This document shows, in pieces, positions 11,720-22,196 of a stretch of DNA of 64,000 nt. The first letter of the stretch is position 1. The number at the start of each line of letters is the position of its first letter. This DNA is from Adiantum capillus-veneris (lineage: Eukaryota > Streptophyta > Polypodiopsida > Polypodiales > Pteridaceae): positions 168,217,740-168,281,739 of the forward strand of contig CM043944.1 of the NCBI GenBank assembly GCA_014529385.2. Reading direction: 5' to 3'. The translations under genes and the position numbers were made by a program. The notes under the pieces were generated by a model. It saw only the letters and a list, made by a program, of their open reading frames with translations, was not told where the DNA came from and did no database searches.

Positions 11720-11748
11720 AAAAACTCAGATCTTAGATCTGAGTTTTT
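11720..11748. repeat. Perfect 13-bp inverted repeat, 3-nt loop
   Basis: AAAAACTCAGATC, loop TTA, then its exact reverse complement. It lies inside the CACTA left end. Confidence 0.9.
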
Positions 11749-11777
11749 CGGCGCCCTCAAGCAAGGAGCAGGTAACG

Positions 11778-11780
<3 letters not shown>

Positions 11781-11813
<33 letters not shown>

Positions 11814-11818
11814 ATTCT

Positions 11819-11866
<48 letters not shown>
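11781..11866. repeat. (TC)n and (AC)n microsatellites
   Basis: A TC run at about 11779-11812 is followed by an AC run at about 11820-11866. Frames on either strand here are repeat artefacts. Confidence 0.9.
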
Positions 11867-11870
<4 letters not shown>

Positions 11871-11940
11871 AGAGGAAGGAGAGCCAGGTATGCTCCTTCC
11901 CTCTCCTCACTCTCATGTTCCCTTCCCCTCTTTCTCTCTC

Positions 11941-11973
<33 letters not shown>

Positions 11974-12043
11974 TAGTGTTTTTGAGAGAGAGAGAGAGAG
12001 AGAGAGTACAAACATAAACAAAAACGCACACACACATACATAA

Positions 12044-12235
12044 ACAAAGAATGCACACACACATTGAGAGAGAAAAAGAGAGAGAGAGCATGCATAAACA
12101 AAAAACGCACACATTGAGAGAGGAAAAGAGAGAGAGAACATGCATAAACAAAAAACGCACACATTGAGAGAGGAAAAGAGAGAGAAAACATGCATAAACA
12201 AAAAAACGCACACACATTGAGAGAGAAAGAGAGAG
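12044..12235. repeat. Minisatellite, ~48-bp units
   Basis: About four units built from ACGCACACATTGAGAGAG, an A/G-rich stretch and CATGCATAAACAAAAA. The units differ at a few A/G positions. It gives rise to open frames without biological meaning. Confidence 0.8.
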
Positions 12236-12431
12236 AAACTAATTTAACGTCGTAGGAAACTAATTAAAATTAAAAGACCTAAAGATCTAGCCGACGAGGA
12301 GTTGAACTCAAGACCTATTATTCAAGAGGGAAATGGCATAACCAATCTATCATACTTGGCATGGGTGATAGAAAGGTTATACCATTTATCTCTTTTTATT
12401 GGCACACACATCCACACACGCGCACACACAC

Positions 12432-12624
12432 AAGAAGAAGAGAGTTATAACGTCGTAGGAAACTATCCTAAAAGACGTTAAAGATTAGGTTAGATGTAGA
12501 CTTACGTTAAATTAGATTTAGGTTTATTTAAGTTAAATTAGATTAGATTTAGGTTTATTTTTAGTTAGATTTACGTTTATTTACGCTAGATTTAGATTTA
12601 CATTATATTAGATTAGATTTAGGT
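12432..12624. repeat. Repeat block A-B, left copy
   Basis: Part A (12432-12526, AACGTCGTAGGAAACT to AGATTTAGGTTTA) recurs at 13147-13241. Part B (12581-12624) recurs at 13061-13104 with 40 of 44 bases matching. The HIPP fragment lies exactly between the two B copies. A shorter third copy of the A core is near 12245. Confidence 0.85.
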
Positions 12625-12983
12625 CTCCATAGACTGCGATGCCTGCATGAAGCGGGTGAAGAAAGCCCTCAATGGAATATAGGGTATTGCTGCCTTCACT
12701 CATGGTGGGCTCCGTCGATCCAAAAGTACTGGTGAAATGTCTTCAGAAGATAGGGAAGAAGGTGGATCTTCAGGGCGGCAAGAGTCACTACATCCCCGAC
12801 AATGACCATCTAGACAACCTCTAGTCATTCAACAGCAACTTCAAAGTTAGTAACAAGAGCAAGAACGGTCCAAAGGGCCAATTGTTGTCGTCAGATGTGG
12901 ATAGAGATGAGGCAGCGTCACCGTCGGAAGTTAACTCTCACATCTTTAGTGATGAGAATGCCAACTCTTGCCGAGTTATGTGA
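12623..12983 (+). pseudogene. Captured HIPP gene fragment (HMA domain, CaaX end)
   Basis: The frame from 12623 reads VSIDCDACMKRVKKALNGI, an HMA metal-binding domain with its CxxC motif (CDAC). A stop then follows, and after a one-step frameshift VDPKVLVKCLQKIGKKVDL, the second half of the same domain. A polar linker with one stop leads to SDENANSCRVM and TGA at 12981. The last four residues CRVM form a CaaX prenylation box, and DENxNxC before it is typical of plant heavy-metal-associated isoprenylated proteins. In the host such proteins bind metals and attach to membranes. Here it sits between transposon repeats, lacks introns in the part kept, and is broken by two stops and a frameshift. 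Confidence 0.85.
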
Positions 12984-13060
12984 AAAATTATGTGTTAAAT
13001 CAGTTTTAAGGTCCTTATAATCCCTGTTAGTTTAGTTCTTTGTTTTTAATATAACATAAT

Positions 13061-13114
13061 TTACGTTAGATTTAGATTTATGTTATATTAGATTAGACTT
13101 AGGTTTATTTAGGT

Positions 13115-13147
<33 letters not shown>

Positions 13148-13241
13148 AGAAGAAGAGAGTTTTAACGTCGTAGGAAACTATCCCAAAAGATGTTAAAGAT
13201 TAGGTTAGATGTAGACTTACGTTAAATTAGATTTAGGTTTA
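13061..13241. repeat. Repeat blocks B and A, right copies
   Basis: Second copies of the blocks described at 12432-12624, in the order B then A, with an AC microsatellite (about 13122-13146) between them. They bound the HIPP fragment on the right. Confidence 0.85.
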
Positions 13242-13578
13242 ATTTTAGTTAGATTTACGTTTATTTAGATTTACGCTTATTTACGTTAGATCGAGTCCAC
13301 GTAAGAATTACTTACGGTTTAGGGTTTAGAGTTAGACGAACAGTGAAAAGATCTACTGTGAAAAGATGTTAAGAAACTGTGAAGTGCTACAGCTAGAGAA
13401 GAGGCAAAGGGGTTTTGTCCACTACATGCAGTATCATGTAGACGTGGGTCTGTAGATTTCTTGTACCCACAAATATAGGTATTGACCAATAAAGACAAGC
13501 TTATAACCCGGTGGTTCTGATCTCCGTGCACCTCTAGACCGAGGTGTGCGGGGATTGGACATGACTAGAGAATGTGAG

Positions 13579-13579
<1 letters not shown>

Positions 13580-13637
<58 letters not shown>
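13580..13637. repeat. (AG)n microsatellite in CACTA copy 1
   Basis: About 29 AG units upstream of the transposase. The second CACTA copy has an AG array at the same place (22595-22671), so it is ancestral to the family. Confidence 0.9.
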
Positions 13638-13640
<3 letters not shown>

Positions 13641-13702
13641 GACGAAGAATGCCAATAGAATATTAAATTTGTTGTCCAGGTTATAAGATTTTTATCCTCA
13701 TT

Positions 13703-16700
13703 ATGAGTAGTGACGAGGATGTGGGACCGTCCAACCGAAACACCTATCTCTCAACGAGGGTCTTATGTCCTTGTAATCAATGCAAGCATGCTGTGCAACG
13801 GACAAGACGTGTTTCTTTGCAGCACGTTCGCGAATTTGGCGAGTTGGATCCATCTATTATAGATCGAGTTGTTGCCAATTATAACTCGTCGGACTCTGAC
13901 GCTGGCCAACAAGCAGCAATCTTGCAACCCAATAGACGTGTTCGCAAGCGCTTTGGTCAAGCAGCATATGTGAGGCCACAAGATGTAGCCTCTGACAGCT
14001 CGGGGGATGATCATGCAGAGCACATTCCCAACGAGGCAATGTTTGAGCCCGAGATTGATGAAATGATCGAGATGATCATGGATTCAGAAAGGCTTATCTA
14101 TGATGATATGAAAAGTGAATCCAATACGCCATTGTATAATGGAGCACGCATGTCTAGATTGAAAGCACTCATGGTTCTTCTCAACATGTAGGCAAAGTTT
14201 GGATGGAGTGACACTAGCATCACAGCGCTTTTCAGGTGATCTATTACAATTAGTTTACTTTAATAAAACTCTAAATGTATAATGATCTGATAGATTTTTA
14301 CACGACTGTATCGTAATTTTATGTTGTGTAGATTGCTTAAAGAGCACATACTACCAACTGACAATGTGATGCCAGATTCCCGAGATGAAGCAAGAAAGAT
14401 TTTGTGAAACTTGGGGATGGATAACAATTCCATCCACGCTTGTCCTAATGAGTGCATTCTTTTCAGAGGGGAATACATAGACATGGAGAAGTGTCCGAAA
14501 TGTGATTCCGAAAGATATCGAGTAGATCTCCACGGGACAAAAATTCCACAAAAGGTTTTGTGACATTTTCCTCTGCTTCCTCGCATCAAGCATTTCTTCG
14601 AATGTAAGTCCATGGCCGCCCTAGCATCATGGCATGAGGAGAATAAATCTTCGGATGGTGTGCTACAAATTCCTGCAGATTGCGCAGCCTGGAAACATAT
14701 AGATGGAACATGGTCGGATTTTGCCAGGGAAGCTCGAAATTTGCGCTTAGGCCTGGCTATGGATGGCGTAAATCCATTTGGTCAAAGATCAACATCTTAC
14801 AGTGTATGGCCCGTTGTCATCGTCAACTACAACATTCCCACGTGGTTGACTACGAAGAAGGGGCACCTATGGCTAAGCTTGATTGTGCCAGGGCGATATA
14901 AAGTGGAGAATATGGATGTGTATCTTCGTCCACTATTGGAAGAGCTACAACAATTGTGGATTGGCATAGAGGTGGTGGATATGAGCCGACACACAGGACG
15001 ACGGAATGCTTTGATCAGAGGCATTCTAATATGGACCATGCATGACTATCCCGGGCTAACAGAATGCTCAGGTGATCTATTGACACTCCTCACTCAGACA
15101 CTGTAAATCTTGTTTTTTCCCATAGTTGATCTATTATCATGTGTATACATGCAGGGCTTCAAACAAGCGGATACAGAGCATGTGTCACATGTGGACCTAG
15201 ACTGAATGCACGTAGGGCGCCCTCGCTGAAGAAGCAAATCTACGAAGGTCATCAAGCGTATCTTCCAGAGAATCATGTGTTACGCGACGGCTTTTTGGGA
15301 AGAGAGCCACCAAGGATGTTTGCACAAGCATGGTTAGAGCAGAAGGAGATGTGCGATGACGGATTGCCTCCAGGGATGAAGAAACTATCTCTATGGTACG
15401 AGTTACCATACTGGCCCCGACTCATGATCAATCACTTGCTCGATCCAATGCACATATTCAAGAATGTGGGTAATCTACTATGGGACCATCTGACCGGCAA
15501 GAAAGATACTTTGGGAGCCAGAGTTGACCTTAGAAATGTGGATCGTATGGAGCAATATTGGCCGCAAACAGCGTCTGATGGATCGATAAAACTCCCTAAA
15601 GCACCATGGATTTTCACAGGAGCCCAAGAACGTAAAGTAAAAGAGACCATTCGATCTTTGCGGACCCCCACTGGCGTAATGCACTCGCTCCGAACGTGTT
15701 TTACTAAAGAAGGAAAGCTTACCAGTTTGAAGTCACACGATTGGCATAAAATGTGTCAGGTACGTTCATAGTGGACTTTAATATCATTGCATAAAATGTG
15801 GACTTTAATATCATTGCTGCACATACTTTACAGTTTATTTTACCGGTTTCCATTGAGGGATGTTTGTCTCTCGACATCCGTAACACAATCTACAAACTTG
15901 CAAAACTGATGCAATGGATCTCACAAAAGGAGATCAACGTAGACTCCATACCATTCGCCAAACTAAATGCTGCGGAGCTTGTGTGCATGTTTGAGAAACA
16001 TTTTCCTACTACCATGCTAACCATTCATGTGCATCTTCTTGTTCACATAGTTGATGAGGTGGAAATACCTGGCACAGTTCATTCCAGATGGATGTTCTTC
16101 TTAGAACGTTTCATGAAAATGCTTAAGGGATATGTGCGTCAAAAGGCACATCCGGAGGGTAGCATGGCAGAAGGTTGATTGGTATCAGAGTCCCTAGTGT
16201 ACATTGGAGAGTGGCTAGACGGATTTGATAAAGCCCGGGACACGCTATGGCGAACCATAGATGATGAGCGCATATCTGGGATTGTCATGTGCAATCTCGG
16301 TGTTGAGAAGAAGATGACGGAAGATCTAGAGGCTAAAATCAACCGATTTTGCATGCTTCACAATCCAGTGATGCAAAAGTGGATTTCACAATATGAGGAT
16401 GCAAAGCAAGAGCGACAGAGGGCACGAATCGAGTGGAGACGGGGAAGACGACCACCGATGCTCTATCCGACGGGTCTGGAGAGCCTACCAACATTCATGA
16501 ACTTAAGATGGTTGCACAACCAATTGAAAAGCGAACAACAATGCGGTGACGAAGTGACTGAGGAAGAGTGGGAGTACTCTCGGGGTTGCGCGACCAAGGT
16601 AAGTTTGCAATGTACGACTAGCTAGTGACTTTATTTCTAAACGTTTGAACGGCCACTCATAATCTTTGTTCGTTGTAGTATAAGTCATACATAGCAGCAT

Positions 16701-17431
16701 GGTGTAAAGGTCGACATTTTAGGGTGGAACGGATCGACAAAAAGCGTTTTACTCAAGATTGTGGAATCATGGCAAAATTTGAACAGTCTAGTCGACGACG
16801 TTCCTCTGATGCAGATCCTGTGGTGGCGGAACTCACTTACTTCGGCACGCTACAAGAGATTTTGAGGATCGATTACAGAGGATTTTTTGTCGACTTGTTC
16901 GACGTGCAATGGTTCAAGATAATCATGGAGGGTTGCAACGCTACTGTGCGTAGAGGAGAGTTTGGTTTTCTTGAGGTGGATTCTACTAAGAAATGGATTG
17001 ACCTAAGAGACACTTTCGTACTACCCGAGCATTGTGAACAAGTAAGTATGTAAATAGTTAACATCCCCCTTTTACAAGTTATGTGCTTGAAAGCTCTCAT
17101 GTAAGTTATGTGGCTCTGGTTGGTAATATTTCATCCTACAAAGTCTACATCAAACTGGTGGTACGTCATAGAGGTAGCCCCTCGTAGTGCAAGGACGTAT
17201 GAAGGCTACCATGTGCCAATCACAGCGGCATCAATGGAGGAGATCAGAGAAGATGCTCAATCAGAAGCCGCTGCGGTGGTGCCAGACGAGCATCAAGATG
17301 CTACTACTCTATATGGGGTGCATGCAGAGGAGCTACAAAATGAAACAGAGGATATGTGTTTAAACGGAGAGCTCTATATAGATATAGGAAGTTATGCTGA
17401 GTTATGCGAGGATGAGAGAGAGATCTCTTAA
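13703..17431 (+). pseudogene. CACTA transposase, tnp2 type (6 exons inferred)
   Basis: Inferred exons: 13703-14235, 14332-15071, 15155-15759, 15834-16598, 16679-17041 and about 17123-17431, with GT..AG introns that restore the protein frame. Order of domains: N-terminal transposase-associated region with LCPCNQCK; tnp2 transposase core with KCPKCDSERYR, GLAMDGVNPFG, YSVWPVVIVNYN, DVYLRPLLEEL, LLDPMHIFKNV and LKSHDWHKM; a DUF4218 region with VHLLVHIVDEVEI, RWMFFLERF and GYVRQKAHPEGS; and a DUF4216 region with YFGTLQEILRIDYRG. It would cut and paste the element. In-frame stops are TAG 14189, TGA 14405, TGA 14561 and TGA 16176; the last acceptor is TTG instead of CAG. The start is the first ATG after the AG array. 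Confidence 0.9.
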
Positions 17432-17703
17432 AGCCACAAATATTGTATTTGAACAATTTTGCTCCGTGTTGTAAAAGCTCTGGCTCTCTAAGTACCTTCC
17501 ATGGTGTATAACGCTCTTTTCTACTCGCGCTCACATCTTTTGATTGAAAATTCTGAGTTTTTGACTTGCCTCTTCTATCACTCAATTCATTGCGTCATTG
17601 TATTTATATGCGTCATTACGTCATTGTATTTAATGATCTTTGCGTCATTGTCTACTCTATTCATTCAATATTAAGTTTAAATATTCGTGTGTTTAATGCA
17701 TGT

Positions 17704-19019
17704 ATGGAGGATGAGGAGTTTCTTTGTTCTTTGTCACCGCAGCAGAGACTGTGGTACGTGGAGCGTCATCGCTCTGGCGCATCATCGCGCGTTCCTACTC
17801 CATCCGCATCTCCCTCTCTTTCGGAGCATTCGGCGCGCTCCGAAGCTTCGGTGTTGACGAGACGATCTTCACACTCGTCTAGACACCGGCGCTCTAGTGG
17901 TGGCGGTGGCGGTGGCGGTTGTTGTGGGGATTCCGCCGCCGATGCCTCCACACCACCTCGTGTTCGACGAGGCTCTTTACCCCCCTCTTCTTTGCCCGCC
18001 CCCACACCAGCCACAGCATTGCCATCTACGCCAGGTTTTGCGCGGCTGATTGTTCCTAGCAGCTACACACCTCTACCTACTCCGCCAGGAGCCACCCCAC
18101 TCAACACTCCTCGCTTTGGGGCCCAGACGCCGGTGGAGACACATGACGTCCGTACCCCCATCGACACGCCGCTAGAGGCCCCTTCCGGGACACCCAGGTT
18201 CACGCGTCACCGGCCAGAGGGCTTGCCTTACTCCGTCGACTTCAGCTGCGGCATCATCATGGATGATGACGGCAAGAAGGTGATCTCGTGCATGCGTGGT
18301 CTTTGCTCTCAGCTGTTTAGACACTACATACTAAACAAATGGAGTGAAGTACCAAGTGATTTAAAAGCTAGAGTCATCAGCATACTTCATGATGAGTTTC
18401 CCATTCCAACACGGGATCAGCGCTTCAATGAAGACCCGATGAAGATTCGAATGCGCGAATACTGCAAACACAAGCGTTTCGAAGTGCAAAAAGCAATCAA
18501 GCATGGGTGGAACAGGCCAGATTGGCTAGCCAAAGAAGATTGGAAGAATGCGAAGAAAGCAGCGCGCGAGAATCCCGACAAGTGGAAGCAACAAAAGGAT
18601 GCAGTCAGAGCGCGAGTAGAGGCAGGGAGCTCGCACCACTTGGGGAGCGGTGGATGGGCATCATTTGAGGCCGATTTTGTAAGTGTTTTCGCATTGCTCT
18701 TTATGTTCGATAGTTTAGGGTTTATGAGTTTTTTAATTCTAACATAATGAAATCTTTGTATGTTTTGACAGTGGTCGATGACAGGACGTGATCCCACACC
18801 GTACGAGCGCGAGTATGCAGGCAGGAAGGGCTTAAACGCCCTGATGGACATTCTCAGTTCTCGCGGCGGCATGGTTAGTATTAGGGTTTACTCTTTTCTA
18901 TTTTTTGTATTGTTTTATAAATGTCATTATATGTTTATACTTACTGAAAGCTGTCTTATTGTCTTTTTTTACAGAAGCCGACAGATACACCGCTTGGACG
19001 CGATGAGACGTCTGACTAG
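17704..19019 (+). CDS. CACTA second gene, TnpA-like (Transposase_24 type)
   Basis: Three exons inferred: 17704-18678, 18772-18873 and 18975-19019, with GT..AG introns in phase, total about 373 codons. The N-terminal half is a Ser/Thr/Pro/Gly-rich disordered tract with a glycine run. The C-terminal half has a conserved block from about residue 175: PEGLPYSVDF, NKWSEVPSDLKARV, HDEFPIPTRDQRFN, NRPDWLAKEDWKNAKKAA, SSHHLGSGGW, then WSMTGRDPTPYEREY in exon 2. The W..W spacing and HxLGSGG resemble the plant Ptta/En/Spm protein family. In En/Spm the partner protein binds subterminal repeats and bridges the ends. No stop interrupts it, so this gene may still make protein. The last exon ends GRDETSD and TAG. 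Confidence 0.82.
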
Positions 19020-19395
19020 ACGACGTCAGTTTAGCCGTAGCTAGATAGCATTAGTTTAGGGTTTCTCATAGCTTATGTATCATGAGACGGATTTTATACG
19101 TCTTTTTGAACCATGTATATTATTACATTTGTCACCGCAGTTCATTTTGCCAATCAATTCTTTATGCCTATGATGTTGTACAATTGTCATTATTACATTT
19201 GCCAATCAATTCATTTTGCCTATGATGTGTACAATTGTCAATTTTAGCTTGTCAATTTTGCAAACAATGCGTCTTGTGGGTGACTATTTTGGGTCTATTA
19301 TCTACCCTTGCACTTTTTTTAAAAAGTGAATCAAGTACAATATGGTTGATGGGTGGCAGGGCATTCAATGCCCTGTCACCAAAAAAAATTTCTCT
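19020..19395. other. CACTA 3' untranslated region
   Basis: AT-rich. It holds a short direct repeat (ATTACATTTG..CCAATCAATTC near 19120-19160 and 19192-19225). No gene. Confidence 0.6.
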
Positions 19396-19621
19396 CGGGC
19401 GTCGCTATAACCGTCTCTATTTATGGCTCTGTAGCATCGCTATGAGCGTCGCTATAGTCTTCTGTGTAAACGTCGCTATAACCGTCGCTATGACCGTCGC
19501 TATGAGCATCTCTATATAGCAACGCTCTCGTAGCGACGCTATTAGCGATGGTTTTAGCGATGCCGGGGGTTATAAAAACCCAGTGTATTTCCGTCGCTAA
19601 CAGCGTCACAAGAGCACACAA
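19396..19621 (+). promoter_or_regulatory. CACTA right subterminal repeats
   Basis: At least ten copies of CGTCGCTAT-like motifs and their complements, then a small hairpin (GGGTT, loop ATAAA, AACCC) and the right TIR. These mirror the left subterminal motifs and are probable binding sites for the element-encoded protein. Confidence 0.8.
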
Positions 19622-19633
19622 CCTCTTGTAGTG
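19622..19633 (-). repeat. CACTA right terminal inverted repeat
   Basis: CCTCTTGTAGTG, exact inverse of 11566-11577, followed directly by the ATG target duplicate at 19634-19636. Confidence 0.95.
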
Positions 19634-19835
19634 ATGGCAATTGCAAGAAATTGATTGAATGTTCCAAGCAGATGCAGGTTGAGGATCTCCCCCTAGTGTT
19701 GTTACCTTTGCTTGCTTGTATGTTGCAAGCCTATGGTGCTCTAGGAGTAAGAAAACAGGGAATGGAAATACATTATGTGGCTTTGAAAGAAGGATTGCTG
19801 GAAAGGGATGTTGTGCTTGACCCACACTTTCTTTA
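19634..19835 (+). pseudogene. PPR protein pseudogene, 3' part
   Basis: Joining 11525-11565 to 19637 across the CACTA gives a PPR repeat with RYTQHGNCKKLIECSKQMQ, then VLLPLLACMLQAYGALG, EIHYVALKEGLLERDVVL and a stop at 19834. These match ECFEQMQ, ACGALG and EGLLERDVVLG of the same repeat family as the 5' part. Frame loss is evident (VLLPLLACML where TFACIL is expected). The continuity of repeats on both sides is independent proof that the CACTA landed here. Confidence 0.82.
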
Positions 19836-20756
19836 ATATTAGCATCATATTGACATCATTACCAAGGCAAACAATAAGGCTGCAAGAAAATTTTACACCA
19901 CCTATTTGCCCTACTATGAACATCAAAATGGACCTTTTGTGTCTATCTTGTCAATTAGAAAAATTAAGGCTAGCAAAATCGATGTTATCACTTAGAATTG
20001 CGTTCTGCATTTTGTGCTTTTTGTGTTGTGTCATTTTGAGAGATTTTTCTTAGTAAAGCTACTCTAGGCTCAATGGAGATTGCCTCATTTGCACGCGAAC
20101 ACGTCCGTTAACATTAATGTGGGCTACTCATGCTCTCAAGCCCTACCCTCTTGCAAAACATACATATACTACTAAGTCAAACAGTCACAATCACTCTCAA
20201 GTTTCTCCTCCCTATAAATATCTCACCCCTTGCATCAGAAAATTCCTTGTCGACTTCCCCATAAACCATCCGATATTCATCCCCATCTCCTATGCTTGCG
20301 GTAGTTGCAATTACTCTGTTTTATGTTATTCAATCTAGGGGTACCTTCTTCAAGATTGCAAATTTGACTTTTCAATGCCTTACTTGGACTGGTGTCAAAC
20401 TTCCAACCCATAAATAAGTGTAGGTTCTCTGGCCATTAGGGCGTCCATCATGGTCCCCAACAGATGTGCTTACCTTTAACTGCAACTGTGTCAAGCATCA
20501 TTCTTCTTATCAACTACCTAATCTTATCATGAGATAGTGTCAATATAGCTAGTTAGGAATTCCAGGTGAATCTTTTGTCTTGCAAGTTGAAAACGATTTG
20601 TTGCAAAACTCCATTATGTATGCACACAACTTTATTTTGATTCCTCTTGTAGAGAAGTCAGAAAACCTCATTAAGAGATAGGATGGAATGTAGCTTTGAT
20701 TCTTAGGAAAATGAACTTGAGTTGGCAGGCATTGTGATTTTATCACTTGTTCTTTT
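19836..20756. other. Intergenic, no gene recognised
   Basis: No motif seen. A TATAAATA string near 20212 has no supportable gene behind it. Confidence 0.5.
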
Positions 20757-20935
20757 TTGCCTTTTGATGGCCTAGTGGTTAAGTTGAGGGACTTTACGCT
20801 CACCCACTAGTCTATGGTTCGATCCTTGAGACATGTGGGTGTGGGTGACTGGGTGCAATCCAGTTGAGATTTATCCTCTTAACAATTGCATTTAAGCTGA
20901 GCTACCATCACAATTTAAAAAGTGAAAAAGATAAG
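20757..20935 (+). mobile_element. tRNA-derived SINE
   Basis: A box A match TGGCCTAGTGG (20768-20778) is followed 48 bp later by a perfect box B GGTTCGATCC (20816-20825). This is an internal RNA polymerase III promoter of tRNA type. The intervening text does not fold into a proper cloverleaf, and a non-tRNA tail continues to about 20935. This is the usual make-up of a plant SINE head. The 3' boundary and any target duplication are uncertain. Confidence 0.6.
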
Positions 20936-21117
20936 GAGCATTCCTTTTTTTGGATTGTTTAATGCCTTCATGATTAAGTTGTGATGTAGTTATTATAATT
21001 TATGCATCCAACAAAAGCAACATATTTTAGACGAGCACGATATAATCACACTCTCGCTTACAAGCTTTGCATCATGTCTTAGGCCACGTTAGTATGACAT
21101 CCTAATTATGTATGTGC
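20936..21117. other. Spacer, no gene seen
   Basis: AT-rich, no motif recognised. Confidence 0.5.
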
Positions 21118-21417
21118 ACCATTCTTTAGACCCTACTCTAGACACCATTATTTAGCCCCAAACTCTCATCAACTACATCCCTCAAGTGAGCCTTATGAGC
21201 AAAGGGATTGAGCCATGTGCTAGTGCTAGGCATCTTACAACTCATTTTCTCCCATCTAAGCAAAGGAAGGCATAGGTGTTTCTTATCATTGGTTTGGTAT
21301 TACGGCCTAGTAGCTTGGTGTCAACATTTTAAAACCCCATGAGATCATGGAGCTCTCCCTTGTCTTGATAGCAAGAAAAGTGATCAAAACTGCAAACATT
21401 CCTTCCACCTCCTCGTT
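21118..21417. repeat. ~300-bp direct duplication, copy 1
   Basis: Repeated almost base for base at 21456-21745. The only differences I see are one C/A change near 21163 and a 12-bp stretch (CTCCCTTGTCTT, about 21355) absent from copy 2. The text is probably LINE-derived. Confidence 0.92.
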
Positions 21418-21455
21418 CTCATAAGTGGCCAAAGGTTGTATAAGCATCCTCAAAT
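21408..21455 (+). repeat. 48-bp inverted repeat, left arm
   Basis: From CCTCCTCGTTCTCATAAG to CATCCTCAAAT. Its exact reverse complement is 21746-21793. The two arms flank copy 2 of the direct duplication. Confidence 0.95.
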
Positions 21456-21745
21456 ACCATTCTTTAGACCCTACTCTAGACACCATTATTTAGCCCCAAA
21501 ATCTCATCAACTACATCCCTCAAGTGAGCCTTATGAGCAAAGGGATTGAGCCATGTGCTAGTGCTAGGCATCTTACAACTCATTTTCTCCCATCTAAGCA
21601 AAGGAAGGCATAGGTGTTTCTTATCATTGGTTTGGTATTACGGCCTAGTAGCTTGGTGTCAACATTTTAAAACCCCATGAGATCATGGAGCTTGATAGCA
21701 AGAAAAGTGATCAAAACTGCAAACATTCCTTCCACCTCCTCGACA
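21456..21745. repeat. ~290-bp direct duplication, copy 2
   Basis: See copy 1 at 21118-21417. It is bounded on both sides by the 48-bp inverted repeat arms. Confidence 0.92.
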
Positions 21746-21793
21746 ATTTGAGGATGCTTATACAACCTTTGGCCACTTATGAGAACGAGGAGG
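21746..21793 (-). repeat. 48-bp inverted repeat, right arm
   Basis: Exact reverse complement of 21408-21455, joined directly to the LINE-like frame that follows. Confidence 0.95.
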
Positions 21794-22196
21794 TCTTGGT
21801 ATTCTAAACCTGCTCAATCTGGCTACCCACTTGTTAGCTAAATGGATTTTGAGGTCTATTCACTCAAATAATTATTGGGCTTTATCGGTCGAGAGAAATA
21901 TCATGGAATTTCATATATCTATTGATAGAGCCTAGAAGATTCCCTACAATGTCCAATAGATTTACATGTAAGGGCCTCCTATTGTCCACATGTTTTAGAG
22001 TTCTTGGTTCCCTTTGAAGAAACATTTCCAATTCCCTCATGAGCTTGCTAGTACCCATCCTTTCTGCATGCACGACTCAATATGGCTTGGTATTATCTCT
22101 CAAAGATTGGGCCAAGTTACAAATAGAAGATCCATATCTGCTTTCAAGATGGTAATAGATCTTCGAAGGATGAAACAAGGACCAACTTTGGATGAA
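21785..22196 (+). pseudogene. LINE (non-LTR) RT C-terminal fragment
   Basis: The frame reads RGGLGILNLLNLATHLLAKW at its start. GGLGILNL followed by LLAKW is the signature just after the RT domain of plant LINEs. Later pieces (NNYWALSVERN and, after stops, HFQFPHELAS) continue in the zinc-finger-like region after RT. Several stops break it. The upstream duplicated block probably holds more of the same element. Confidence 0.6.

Larger units (their letters stand above)
11566..19633 (+). mobile_element. CACTA (En/Spm) DNA transposon, full length
   Basis: The ends are CACTACAAGAGG (11566-11577) and its exact reverse complement (19622-19633). They are flanked by a 3-bp direct repeat ATG (11563-11565 and 19634-19636), which is the target-site duplication expected for CACTA elements. 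Subterminal regions are rich in the motif GCGTCGCTAT and its complement, probable transposase-binding repeats. Inside are a tnp2-type transposase gene, a second TnpA-like gene and a captured HIPP fragment. The transposase gene has nonsense mutations, so the copy is probably not autonomous. Total length is 8068 bp. Confidence 0.95.

Noticed and set aside
12480-12620. Interstitial telomere repeat (TTTAGGT-like strings)
   Set aside because: Strings vary too much and lack the TTTAGGG tandem register.
13763-14039. Minus-strand frames opposite the CACTA and LTR genes (also 23386-23648, 15197-15684, 36797-37284)
   Set aside because: They are shadows of the plus-strand transposase exons, repeated in both copies for that reason only.
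20768-20840. A tRNA gene
   Set aside because: Box A and B are present but I could not form acceptor and anticodon stems, and a non-tRNA tail follows. A SINE fits better.
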